A stretch of DNA of 64,000 bases from Lepas anatifera (lineage: Eukaryota > Arthropoda > Thecostraca > Lepadidae): contig JAOTON010001065.1 in assembly GCA_034440635.1 (NCBI GenBank), positions 32,666 through 96,665 on the forward strand. Reading direction: 5' to 3'. Numbering within the stretch: the first letter of the stretch is position 1; the number at the start of each line of letters is the position of its first letter. Positions 8,827 through 18,307 of this stretch are shown here, piece after piece. The notes beneath the pieces were generated by a model, which did not search any database, was not told where the DNA came from, and saw nothing but the letters and a program-made list of their open reading frames with translations. The position numbers and the translations under genes were made by a program.

Positions 8827-9099
8827 TGGATGGGCGTGAACATGTTATGTGTTGCTAATCCAAACAGTGGTAGAAGCAGGTGAATGAAATAGTTGAAGCA
8901 AAGGCAAGTGGAAGTCGTTGTGGTGACCAAGACAGTGTTGATTTAGGTCAGTTGAAGTGAGAGCAGAGGGAGGACGGTGTGGTGGTTCCAGCCAAACAGC
9001 ATGGAAACAAAGGTAGGTTTAAGAGGGAATGTTGTAGCATGCTGGTATTTGTGCCTGTTTTCTGTGAGATCATAATGTTCTGGAAACGGCCAGCCAGCT

Positions 9100-9231
9100 C
9101 ACGGGCGGAGTCAGTATTTCTGACCATCGAGAACTTACCTCAGGGGGCTCCATTTGAACCAGGGGGCGTTATTTTGGGTAAGCTGCACCATTTTAGCCGG
9201 CCCGTCATATTTTCCCCTGAATCCGCCCATG
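9100..9231. mobile_element. Short hAT-like MITE
   Basis: CACGGGCGGAGTCAG at 9100-9114 and a right end reading inward CATGGGCGGATTCAGG at 9216-9231 form imperfect TIRs. The interior contains GGGGGCGTTATTTTGG-like modules as in the 1457 MITE. No 8-bp target repeat could be matched, so the exact ends are uncertain. Confidence 0.45.
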
Positions 9232-10054
9232 CCATGTGTGTGATACGCTGCTGAACAGAAGGCATTATCGAGGTCCAATCCGTAGGCCAGCTTCTCAAGA
9301 TAACTTCCTGGCATGGGTTCGAGTACTGGGAGGGAAATTACCCAAATATTAATTAAAGGAAATATCTCTCGTGTTTTCAAGAGTACCTACCTTAGGTATA
9401 AACAAGTCGTCGATGCGGTTTAGATAATAAAACGGGTGAAAATCACAGACAGGGACGCAGCCAGAACTTTGGTATGGGGTGGCACACCACCTTTAAGGGG
9501 CACCGCGAGAGAAAATCTTGACAAGCGGGAGAAAAAGGCATTTCAAACATAACTTAAAATGCTTACTATATCTTAGTTTATATAACTTTTGAGCACCTTT
9601 GGTCCTAGAAAAATACAAATCAGGCGGTGATGGAGAAGTAAAACTCGGCTAAAACCGGAAAAAAGAAAATATCACCGAAATATAATGAGTGTAGCCAAAA
9701 CACACACTGTTTTGGAAAGATTTAAGGACAAGTCTACCAACTCAAGGCAAGAGATAACAGAGAAATCGGCAGAACCTGTGATGTGCAAGGTAAGATACAT
9801 TGGATAAAAATTCATTTGTTTTGCCCACTGCTTTTTCGTGACGAGGGAGCTCTGGTTGAACACGGAATAAGTTTCGCTACTCCCACAAGGGCCTTGGGAG
9901 GAGGAAAGCTATCGTGACATTGAGGGAGTAGTTTTTTCTGCCGGAATGAATTGGGAGGTGATTTTTAACGCGCCTATAAAGTTCCATATTTTAAACTATA
10001 TGTTCCAGTAGGAGTAAAAAAGGTAAATAAGCTGGTGGTTTCGATGGGGATGGT
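9232..10054. other. Non-coding stretch with a lone hAT-like terminus
   Basis: CAGGGACGCAGCCAGAACTT near 9466 looks like another hAT-type left end, without a visible partner. Otherwise no coding or RNA feature can be supported. Confidence 0.3.
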
Positions 10055-10062
10055 GTGACAGG

Positions 10063-10823
10063 TAGTGGCGGATCTAGCCGGTCGTTTTGAGGGCAAACCA
10101 AAGTCGAAAAGTTAAAAAAAGGTCACGCAGTGAAAAAAGCTACAATATGGATTGACGGTAGAAATTGGGATATTTTAGTCAAAAAGCAAAAAAACGTATC
10201 GGGGTTAAATAATATGGGCTCAGCCTACATTTTTCCTATCCAAGGCCCAATATTTACACTGAACTTGACTGGTTCTGTTTGAAGTAGAGTTGAAGCACCA
10301 AAATCGAGCGACGGATCCAAGTGGGGGGGCAAAAAAATGCATTCCCCAAAACGGAAAAACTTGGGGCAAAACTGTTTCCCCTCAAAGCAGTCGACCTCCT
10401 TTATGCCCAGACTCCTTTTAGTTGATAAGCAAGATTTTCGCGCTTCAACCCTCAACTTCGATCAGAAACAGTCAGTTCAATGTAAATATTAGGCCTTGTA
10501 TAGGAAAACATATATTGAGCCCAAATTTTCACCCCGTGACGTTGGTTTGCTCTTTTGCCTCAAATATCCCACATTCTAACTTCAAGTTATATTATTCTAG
10601 CACAAGTTGTCAATGCGTGACGTTTTTTTTGTTTTTTTGCTTTTGGACTTTGGTTTGTGCCTCCAAAATGGACCGGCTATATCCACCACTGCCAATATTT
10701 TGCTTATAAACTGAGGAGTCGGAGCAAAAGGAGGTCGACCACTGGGGGGGGCACAAAACATAGTTTTTGCCCAGAACTTTTCCTTGGGGGGGGCACATAC
10801 CTTTCCCCCTGGATCCGTCACTG
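10063..10823. mobile_element. Foldback hAT-like MITE
   Basis: Left end TAGTGGCGGATCTAG (10063-10077) and right end CTGGATCCGTCACTG (10809-10823) are complementary with few changes. Target repeats GTGACAGG (10055-10062) and GTGATAGG (10824-10831) agree at 7 of 8 bases. The two halves also pair internally: for example the block at about 10230-10300 is an imperfect inverted copy of 10450-10515. The whole 761-bp element could therefore fold on itself. No coding capacity. Confidence 0.7.
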
Positions 10824-11334
10824 GTGATAGGGCTGAAAATGTGCGAAAACTAGTTTTTTTATTTAAATGAATTAGTAGAAATCCTGGTTGATGGGACTGT
10901 ATTCTGAGCTCAGGGGCGCATGCCTTCTTAGCACCCCTCCCAGAATTTACTAGGATAACAGGCATTTTATATAATCAGGGGTGCCTAGGTATCCCAAGGC
11001 GTTTTAGCGATGTCTCATTCCTCGTTAGCTCCATCTCTCAAGGGGAATTTGCATTTTGCTCCTATTTCTCACATATTCCAGGCAGCTCAGGGGACCCCTA
11101 ATGTGGATCCGGACTCCCCCTCCCTCCTCCAGAGCAGCTCATGATCTGCATAGGGGCAAGACTAGCGAAGAGGCTCCCAGAGATGGGGTCATCAAACAAG
11201 CACAATGGGCCCCAGATAGGCTCATAGGGCTTTGAACCAGCTCAAGTACCCCAGAAAAATTTAAGGCGCCATATCACCCCAGGGAGTCTCAGGCCAACTT
11301 AAGGGCCTCTCACAAGCTCAGCACACAGCTCGGG

Positions 11335-11585
11335 GCGTAGGCGGATCCAGGGTTTTGGTGGGGGCAGTTTCTGCGGAGGGGCGTCATCTGGACCAGTGGG
11401 GCGCTGCTTTTGGACCAGTCCTATCGGTGGGCGCCAATTTTTGCATCCTGGGGCGAAGCAGTATTTCAGGGGGCGCCGTCGGCCTTTCAGGGGGGGGCGT
11501 GACCATTTCAGGGGGCGCCAATGGTCGATCGGGGGGTACGTGCTCCCCTTTGCCTCCTCGCTTCCGCTCCTTCCGCTTCCGCTCC
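11335..11585. mobile_element. hAT-like MITE inside Repeat A copy 1
   Basis: It starts near GGCGGATCCAGGG and carries the same GGGGGCGCCA(A/T)TTTT modules as 1457-1746. Copy 2 of Repeat A (about 26812-26886) lacks it. Exact ends and target repeats are not clear. Confidence 0.55.
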
Positions 11586-11857
11586 TGGGCCCCAGTTTAA
11601 CTCTTGGGCCCCAGATCAATTCAGGGCCCCAAGTCAGGTCAGGGGCCAAATCATGTCCGGGGCACTACATCAGTTCAGTAGCTCTTTATCAGCTCAGGTA
11701 TCCCTCATCAGTTCTGGGCCAGCTCAGTTAGGTCAGCTCAGAAGCCCCATTCCTTAGCTCAGGGACCCGTATCAGCCTTGGTGGGCCCAGGTCAGCTCAG
11801 GGCGCAGAGAAGCTCAGGAAATTACATCAATAATTCAGAGGGTCCAAATAAGCTTAA

Positions 11858-12400
11858 CCTTTGCCCGGGTGGGGGTCTTTTAGACCCCCTCGGATTTTTC
11901 CGAAGCTATAAAAAACGGCGGCTCGCAGCGCCGCCAAACTTAGTCTAGCTGTTCCTTCATCAATTTTACATCTTTCCTGAAAATTTTAGCTCAAGGTCAT
12001 ATCAGGTCAGGTCACCAGGCCAGGTGAAGTGACCTCACCTAAAAAAATGCTTAGGACTGCATAACTAAAAGGAGGGTTAATCGATCAAGTTGAAACTCAT
12101 ACCACATATTGGGCCCACCAGGAGCTATGTCCCGGGATTTCCGATATTGGTGATTTAAGGTCATGTGCAGAGCATGACCTCCCCATTGTAAATACATGGG
12201 GAAAATCACGAAATGAGCTTTTCTCAGTAAGTATGGATCGAATCAACTTCAAACATCGGTTACGACTTGCTCTTAGCCCATTTATGAAGTTGATGCCAAA
12301 AATTTTGACTTGTTATCTTTGCAAGGTCACCTTAGGTCAGATAAGCATTTTTGGTGTTTTGCTCTATAAATTTTGAATAAACAAAGATGCTCAGAGAGCA
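11858..12400 (+). mobile_element. GGTCA-family TTAA element, 5' part, inserted in Repeat A
   Basis: TTAA at 11854-11857 is followed by CCTTTGCCCGGGTGGGGGTC, a GC hairpin (about 11915-11935) and the AGGTCA-rich interior aligned with 438-1271 (reversed) and 63590-64000. The right terminus is not visible; the sequence passes back into Repeat A array near 12395. Confidence 0.65.
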
Positions 12401-13217
12401 TATATTGCTCAGAGAGCAGTATATCTGCTCAGGGTATGCCAGATCGATCAGCTCGGGGGCCCAGATAAGCTCCTAGTCCCCAGACCAGAGCGGGGGTCTA
12501 GATCAGTTCAGGGAGCACCATATCAGTTCAGAGGGCAAAGGGATTAGCTCAGTCTTCCCCGACCAGCTCGGGGCCTAGATCAGCCGGGGGGTACAAGATC
12601 AAGTCAGGAGGCACTTAATCAGCCCAGGAGCCCCATACCAGTTCAGGGGCCCTCATCAGCGTCAGTGGGCCCAGCTCAAATTATGTCCCCAGGGCTGCTG
12701 AGGAAATTACTTAATCAACTCAGGAGGCCCAGATCAGCTTAAATGGCAACATATTGGCTCAGGGGCAACGAACTAGCTCAGGGGGCACCAGGCTAGCTCA
12801 GAGGGCATGATATGTGTTAAGGAGGCAAAATTATGGCCCAGGCGACCCCAGAACGACTCGGGGAATTAGTTTAGCTCAGGGGGCAACATATCTGCTCAGG
12901 GGGCACCAGATCAGCTCCTAGCCCCCAGACCAGAGCAGGGGCATAGACCAGTTCAGGGTGCACTAGATTATCTAAGTAGACATTAATAATTAGCTCAGGA
13001 GGCATCTGATGAGCTCAATAGAAACCATATTGACTCAGGGGACAGTAGATCAACTCCGAGAGGCATGAGATCAGCTCAGGGGCCAGATCAGCTCAAGGGG
13101 CACTAAAGCAGCCAATAGGGCACCAAGCAAGCTGGGAGTTGTCAGATTAGCTCAGAGAGCATAATATAGGTTCAAGGGGCTCAACAACTTTCTCAGGGGC
13201 ACCAGAATGACTCAGGG

Positions 13218-13250
13218 GGCACCATATTAGCTTAGAGCTAATATGGTGCC
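13218..13250. repeat. Perfect hairpin inside the minisatellite
   Basis: GGCACCATATTAGCT and its exact complement (13236-13250) are separated by TAG. One array unit has been duplicated in inverted form. Confidence 0.8.
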
Positions 13251-13700
13251 TCAAGGGGCCAAAACTAGCTCAGTGGGCACCAGATGAGCTCAGGGGGCAC
13301 CAGATTAGCTCCGCCCGTACGATTATTGGCGACGATGAGGCAGTACCTGGAAACAAATTACGTGTTCATACTCTTCCCGGGTGCTTGGAAAGGCGACAGA
13401 ATGTCCTAGCTGACCAAAAAAGGCACTCGACTGTCAAACAATAGTTTTGATCACCAACTGCAGTCTAGTTGCATTTAGGTTGAACGGCGCAGGACACTAA
13501 ATTTCAAGCGGCATGGCCCAAAAGGGGTACACAGGCTAGCGATCAAAGGTCACTCCGGCACCGACGGAGGAGAACACAAGCCCTCGTGTCCCCCGCTCTC
13601 TAGTCAGCTAAGCCCTGTATAGGCGATACTCTATGGGCTCTGTCGGCCCTCAAGTCCACCTCAGACCTTCGTAGCTTGTAGGTTCCTTTTAAACCTCACT

Positions 13701-13911
13701 TAATGTGGTGACCGGGGATGAGGTGGCTTAGTGGATAGCACCCTTGTCTTCTAAGCGACCGGTCCCGGGTTCAAGTCCCGGCGGGGCCTCTGAATAAGTC
13801 GATCTGATCTCCAAAATCCCTTCCAACAGGATGAGAGTTGGCGACGCCGTATGACCCTGGCAGTTGGTGCGTCGTTAAACCCCAACAATTATTATTAATG
13901 TTGTGACCCGC
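13701..13911 (+). mobile_element. tRNA-derived SINE with target duplication
   Basis: The 5' region has a pol III A box (TGGCTTAGTGG) and B box (GGTTCAAGTCC) and resembles a tRNA with a CTTCTAA anticodon loop (Arg-TCT-like). A central part follows, and then a 3' tail, GTATGACCCTGGCAGTTGG, leading to AAACCCCAACAAT and (ATT)n. Target repeats of 15 bp agree at 13 positions (13701-13715 and 13897-13911). The same family is at 25806-25995, minus strand. The tail matches the I-like LINE tail at 18047-18100. The tRNA-like part is not a working tRNA gene, because no acceptor stem closes it. Confidence 0.85.
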
Positions 13912-14380
13912 AATACCCTTTATGGTTATAAGACCCCTTATAGCCCATTTAACCTGTAGCCAGCATGGTCCATTGAAACCCATTGGGCCCTCCACAACCA
14001 ACAGAACCAGCTGGATCCTCATTTTGAGTGACAAGTCCACCGTGGTCGGCATGGCTCTTTGTAGTCAGCAGGACCTAAAATAATTATCAGAAGAAGTATA
14101 GGTAACTTAAGAACTCTTCGAAACCAGTTGGACCCACATTTGACCGTAGACCCCCGCTATCACTGGAAAAGCCCTTTCTAGTCAGCAGGACACTTCGTAA
14201 GCAAGTTCAGAGTGTCCTAGTGACCCTCTGCGTTCAGAGTGGTTTTCTGTAATTAGTCACAGAGGGCCCTCAGATACCAGCAGAACACCTTAGGACCATT
14301 ATTCTCTAGAGGCAGCTGGCCCCTCTCTAACCAGATGGGCCTATAATGGTCAGCTGAGATCTCTTCTTTGTCCGGCAGGA
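13912..14380. repeat. Degenerate array of 'GACC...CAGCAGGRC' words
   Basis: Variants of words like GTCAGCAGGAC and ACCAGTTGGACC recur every few tens of bases. The same style of array is at 61850-62430. It looks like a decayed minisatellite-type element core. Confidence 0.5.
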
Positions 14381-15023
14381 GGTATGTTTTAAAAAATATT
14401 GGTAAGAAACTCATTTAAAGGTGAAAAAGTTCATTAAATTTTTAAGTGACCTATCTCCTCGAATCCTGGAGGCATAATTTAGAAAAAACATTTATCATAA
14501 ATTATAAAAGAACCCTTCCCCAGAATCTTCATGAAATGAATTGATTCGGTTAGTTCTCGGTCAAGGTCTTAGCTAAGACCTTGAATTCCAGAATTCTCTG
14601 AATTTTAGAATAATATCTGTGCTTTGCTATGTGATGCATTCCAGGTTTGAGGAGACAGGGTAATGAACAGCTCAACAGCTTTTCTACGCACAATCATGAT
14701 CCTCGGTCCTGCACTCCGAAGTATACCGTCTTTGAAACAAGTTTCTCCCGATGAGGACAAAGTGCTTCGGTTTTTTCGTTTTTCGAGCTCAAGCGGTTTT
14801 AAAGCAATGTGATAGGTACGCAAATAACTTCTCATGGTTTAGTTTCTTTATTTTACGGGCGCTCTGGTTTAAAGCGAATTTTTATTTTAGTTTAGGGAAA
14901 ACCCACGCTGAACGATTGTTTGGGCTGTGGAGAATTTCTTGGGCCATTTTGTGCTATTTCAGGGCCCCTTTCGGCGCTGCACTCCCCACCCCACCCCAGA
15001 GCGAAATCCTGGCTACGCCCCTG
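14381..15023. other. Non-coding stretch ending in a TE terminus
   Basis: GAAATCCTGGCTACGCCCCTG ends at 15023 and reads inward as CAGGGGCGTAGCCAGGATTT, a common hAT-type end. The left partner is not visible. Some open frame crosses the region but has no coding character. Confidence 0.4.
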
Positions 15024-15048
15024 CTTCAACAGCGTGTGCTGTCTGCAG

Positions 15049-15152
15049 GAGCTGAGCGGGATAGTGGCGGTGGAGTCGCCAGCGCCTCCGCAGAACCGTG
15101 CTTAGTGATCGTAGAGGAAAACTCAGGTGGCGCTAAGGGACAGCAGCCCCAG
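15049..15152 (+). CDS. Candidate exon, unknown gene (first of two similar segments)
   Basis: The segment follows an acceptor-like TGTGCTGTCTGCAG and ends at CAG|GTAAGA, a strong donor. One frame is open throughout (peptide like AERDSGGGVASASAEPCLVI). Another frame gives ELSGIVAVESPAP and then a stop, and this second frame resembles the similar segment near 16006-16051. Which frame is used, if any, is undecided. I do not recognise a family. Confidence 0.3.
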
Positions 15153-15952
15153 GTAAGACTACATCGGTTGAAAACTAAACGCAGATCTCACCGTTTCTTC
15201 AGAGTAACTCCAGCCACTGTGTTTTGCTGCTATCTGGAAACCAAAAAATGGAAGCTATGAAAATTTTATCAGTTTTACATCAGCACCAGATTTATAACTT
15301 TCGCTTGTCGACAGGGGACAAAGATGGACACATATATTGTCTTTCCGTCCCCTGCTGGCTGAACCATAGAGCTTACCGGTGCTCACTCCACCCCTTCCGA
15401 TAACATGTATCTCATCCACACCATTCTGCATGCTATTGTAAATATCCGGAAATAAACGTGTATGGCTTCAATCACTTGTTTGAGACGCATCAAATCCCCT
15501 CCCTAGACAACTAACGCTATCAGTTCTAATAAGAAGCCCTAGTGAAATTATTCTGCAATGTCAAACTGTGTAGACGGGGCCGGCTATGTTTAGTGTAGCC
15601 CATTTTGAAAGCAGAATGCTGAGTAACAGATAGGGCAGATTTGAGTGAAACCTTCGTATGTAGAAACACATACTGAGGATTATGAAAAACATGGTCATAC
15701 ATAGATATAACCATTTTCAAGCTGGCCTTATCTTTTTTGCACCTGAGTGACTTTGCGTATGACGGATTTCCGGAAGCTTAGCCGGCAGGTTAAGATCTCA
15801 AGGTATATTTTTACTGACGGATACAGGGTTTACTCCCAGCCCCCCCCCCATCCTCCCACGGCATGACAACGGATTCCTCATTGTGTAGTGGGTGGTTCCA
15901 GTATAACGGTATGAGCTCCCGGTCCGGTTTATTCATTCCTATCCATGCTATC

Positions 15953-16052
15953 AGTGACTAGTAGCCTCATCTGACTCTGCCTTCAACGGCGTGTTCCGTC
16001 TGCAGAAGCTGAATGAGATGGTGACGGTGGAGAAGCCAGCGCTGATTGAGTG
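15953..16052 (+). CDS. Candidate exon, unknown gene (second of two similar segments)
   Basis: The open frame contains FNGVFRLQKLNEMVTVEKPA and ends at a TGA at 16050-16052. The segment at 15024-15100 encodes a related string (FNSVCCLQ, ELSGIVAVESPAP) in the same frame. The differences fall in a protein-like pattern, which argues for past coding use. It could be a short terminal exon, a duplicated exon, or a repeat. AATAAA at 15451 lies between the two segments. Confidence 0.3.
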
Positions 16053-17140
16053 AATATCCCTATTTCAAGGCAAGACATGAGGTGCGGCACTTGTGGACAT
16101 CGAAATTTTAGGTCGTCATTTGAACTGATTCAGCCAAGCCTTCGAACTTCTGGAATGTATACCCTCCTTATGGTGACCTTTATATTTTTCCACTGACTTT
16201 GTAGAAGCCGCACCAGCTCTCTCATAGTATTTGTTGTGTCTAATGTGGATGCTAGTTGTGTCCTGGCTTACCGAAAAACATTGTGCCAAACTTTCGAATC
16301 AGAGTGTTTTATGTTCTGTTTGCATACGAGCGTAATGCGGTCCGGGCGAATTATAGCAATAATATTCTGAACCCCGGTAACTTATTCTCTTACTGACATG
16401 TGAATATATGCGTGTTTTTAACTCTTTCATTCCACGGTTTTAGTGTTGTTATGCAGTGTTGTTATGCTTACATCAAGCCACTTGATGCTGTACAACTGTC
16501 TTCCCCGGGCTGTAAAAAAAAACAGGAACTTCTGGCATGAAAGGGAATCCCCACTGAATGATAAGTGCCTTTTAATGATCTCATGTAAGGAGTGAACAAA
16601 CCCATTAAGATGGTTTCAGCGTTCCCCTTTTATTGTCGAGTGCATAACATTTCATGGTCAAGTGGGATTTTATCTGAGGCAGTGAGAGTTTTCACAAATT
16701 GAACAGTTTCTGACTCTGTTTGAGATTGCATGGTGTTCCCGGCGAGCTCGCCCGCGCCCCCCCTGCCGCTGCGGACCCTTCGTCGCCACGTTACTCGCTT
16801 CGCCGCCCGAGCTGGTTTTCTCGATGCTCACAGCCCGACACGGTATCGCGTCTCACTCACGGTCTCACAGTTTCATCGGTACCACATCTCTCTCAACACT
16901 TCCTTTACCTTCTCCCCGGCACTCTCCCATTTTCACTCTTCTGAGGCTTTTCTTTACTCTACCTGTGCTCATATTTGATCTCAGGAGGATCGTGCGGCGC
17001 CTGCCGCTGGACTTGAATGCGGACGTTTCTCCTGTCTTGTCTTTTAACCATTCTTGTATGTGTGTGAGTTTGCGTGTGCAAATACATGTCATGGCTGCAA
17101 ATAAAGTCTAGAATGCTTATTGGTGCATAATTTTTCTCAG
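16053..17140. other. Possible intronic or UTR stretch
   Basis: A GC-rich patch at 16735-16830 and an AATAAA at 17099 are present. No exon with two good splice sites could be supported in this interval. Confidence 0.3.
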
Positions 17141-17270
17141 GATGTATGACAGGACATGGAGCCAGACAGGAGATGCCAACGTTTGATAAAGTTCAGCTTG
17201 ACAGCAATGGGCCTATACCAGTGCTACACGAGCAACTAACATTTACATTTAAGGCGCAGAATGATGCCAG
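17141..17270 (+). CDS. Candidate internal exon, unknown gene
   Basis: It is preceded by a clean acceptor (ATAATTTTTCTCAG) and followed by CAG|GTTAAG. The frame through the ATG at 17146 stays open across the 130-bp exon. The peptide includes KVQLDSNGPIPVLHEQLTFT, with an alternating hydrophobic pattern like beta-strands. No family is recognised. The repeat region begins about 360 bp downstream. Confidence 0.4.
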
Positions 17271-17633
17271 GTTAAGCCCTTTAAGCGACCTCTCGCTGAT
17301 CTCATTAACGGATTTTCATCTCCAGAATATGTTATTGTGGCTGTTGACAGCGCTGTTGAAGCCTACCATTTGACCGCATCTCGGGCTCTCTTGAAATATG
17401 TTCCCATGAAAAGGAATTCGGAGGGACGCCTCTGGGCTCAAATTACGTTCATTGACTCACACTATTAAGATATCCTCACATTTATTTCTGAAAACATGAC
17501 ATATCGCTTGCTTTGGTACGGAACGTTCCATCATCGGCTCGTATTCTTGGGGTCGAGAAGGGGAGCACTGCCCCTTACATTTAGGAGGCAATGCCTCCGT
17601 GTATACACTAATAATACATAATAGATATATTGT
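17271..17633. other. Stretch between a candidate exon and Repeat A copy 2
   Basis: No coding or RNA feature can be supported. It includes a short imperfect inverted repeat near 17560-17605. Confidence 0.3.
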
Positions 17634-18046
17634 GAAAAATTAGTTTTTCATTCAGATGAAGTAGTACAAATCCTGGTTTAGGGGACTGTGCTCTGAGCTC
17701 ATGCGCATATGCCTTTTGTCTCCACTTCCCGACTCCACCAGTAAAATAGGCAGTTCATATATAATCAGGGGCGCCTAGGCATTACAAGCACTTTTTGCGA
17801 TGACTCATTCCTCGTTAGCTCTATTTTACAGGGGGGTTTCCATTGTGTTCTTATTCCCCATCTGTTCAAAACCAGCTCATGGGCCCACTAGTGAGGATCA
17901 GAGCCCTCCAGGGAAGCTGCCCCTCCCCTAGTCGTGTTTCCAGGGATTAGACTAGCCCAGTGAACTCCAAAATAATAGCAGTTGGCTTCTGTTCTTATTC
18001 TATGTTTATTCAAGAATCAGGGATCCCTGACTTGGATCAGAGCCCA

Positions 18047-18307
18047 TCATCATCATCATTGGGGTTTTCGGGCGCGCCGACAGCCAAGGTCACATGGCGC
18101 CCATAACATCGCGAACAAACACTCCGGGAGGCTCAAGCAGGGAAAAACACACACAACAACGTGGTCCTCCTAAGACATGTTAAACATGTGATCCATCCAC
18201 CAACGTCTGGCTAATCAGTAGATAAAAGGGAGAAAAAACTCCTCTTGGTCACTTGAATAGACAGCTACATCAATGAGGTTACTTCATAAAACTGTACAGA
18301 CACCCAG
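18047..18307 (-). other. LINE 3' UTR and tail
   Basis: In sense orientation it ends GGCGCCATGTGACCTTGGCT, then a short GC-rich part, AAAACCCCAAT and (GAT)n. About three quarters of the last 50 positions match the tail of the SINEs at 13839-13896 and 25806-25862. Such a tail is what a LINE RT recognises. Confidence 0.8.

Larger units (their letters stand above)
11600..13320 (+). repeat. Degenerate 20-bp minisatellite of Repeat A, copy 1
   Basis: The unit is approximately CAGCTCAGGGGGCACCAGAT with many substitutions and length changes. It resembles the array at 26690-27920. A higher-order duplication is visible (about 11760-11857 against 12650-12745). The GGTCA-family insertion at 11858-12400 lies inside. 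Confidence 0.8.
10837..13590 (+). mobile_element. Repeat A, copy 1 (TE-like repeat with minisatellite core)
   Basis: The left segment (10837-11110) matches 17634-17900, and the right segment (13310-13570) matches 27912-28510, so both flanks of the central array are shared by two copies. The core is a degenerate tandem array. This copy holds two later insertions: a hAT-like MITE (about 11335-11585) and a GGTCA-family element starting at TTAA 11854. No ORF of substance was found, and the class is unknown. The termini were set by where the two copies stop agreeing, so they are approximate. Confidence 0.7.

Noticed and set aside
8523..8930. Full 135-codon minus-strand ORF as one protein
   Set aside because: The segment upstream of the Kozak ATG at 8789 is low in coding character, and the X-box lies there. 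Only the part from 8789 is offered as a candidate.
13712..13790. tRNA-Arg (TCT) gene
   Set aside because: A and B boxes are present, but the acceptor stem does not form, and the sequence continues into a SINE body with target repeats. It is a SINE head.
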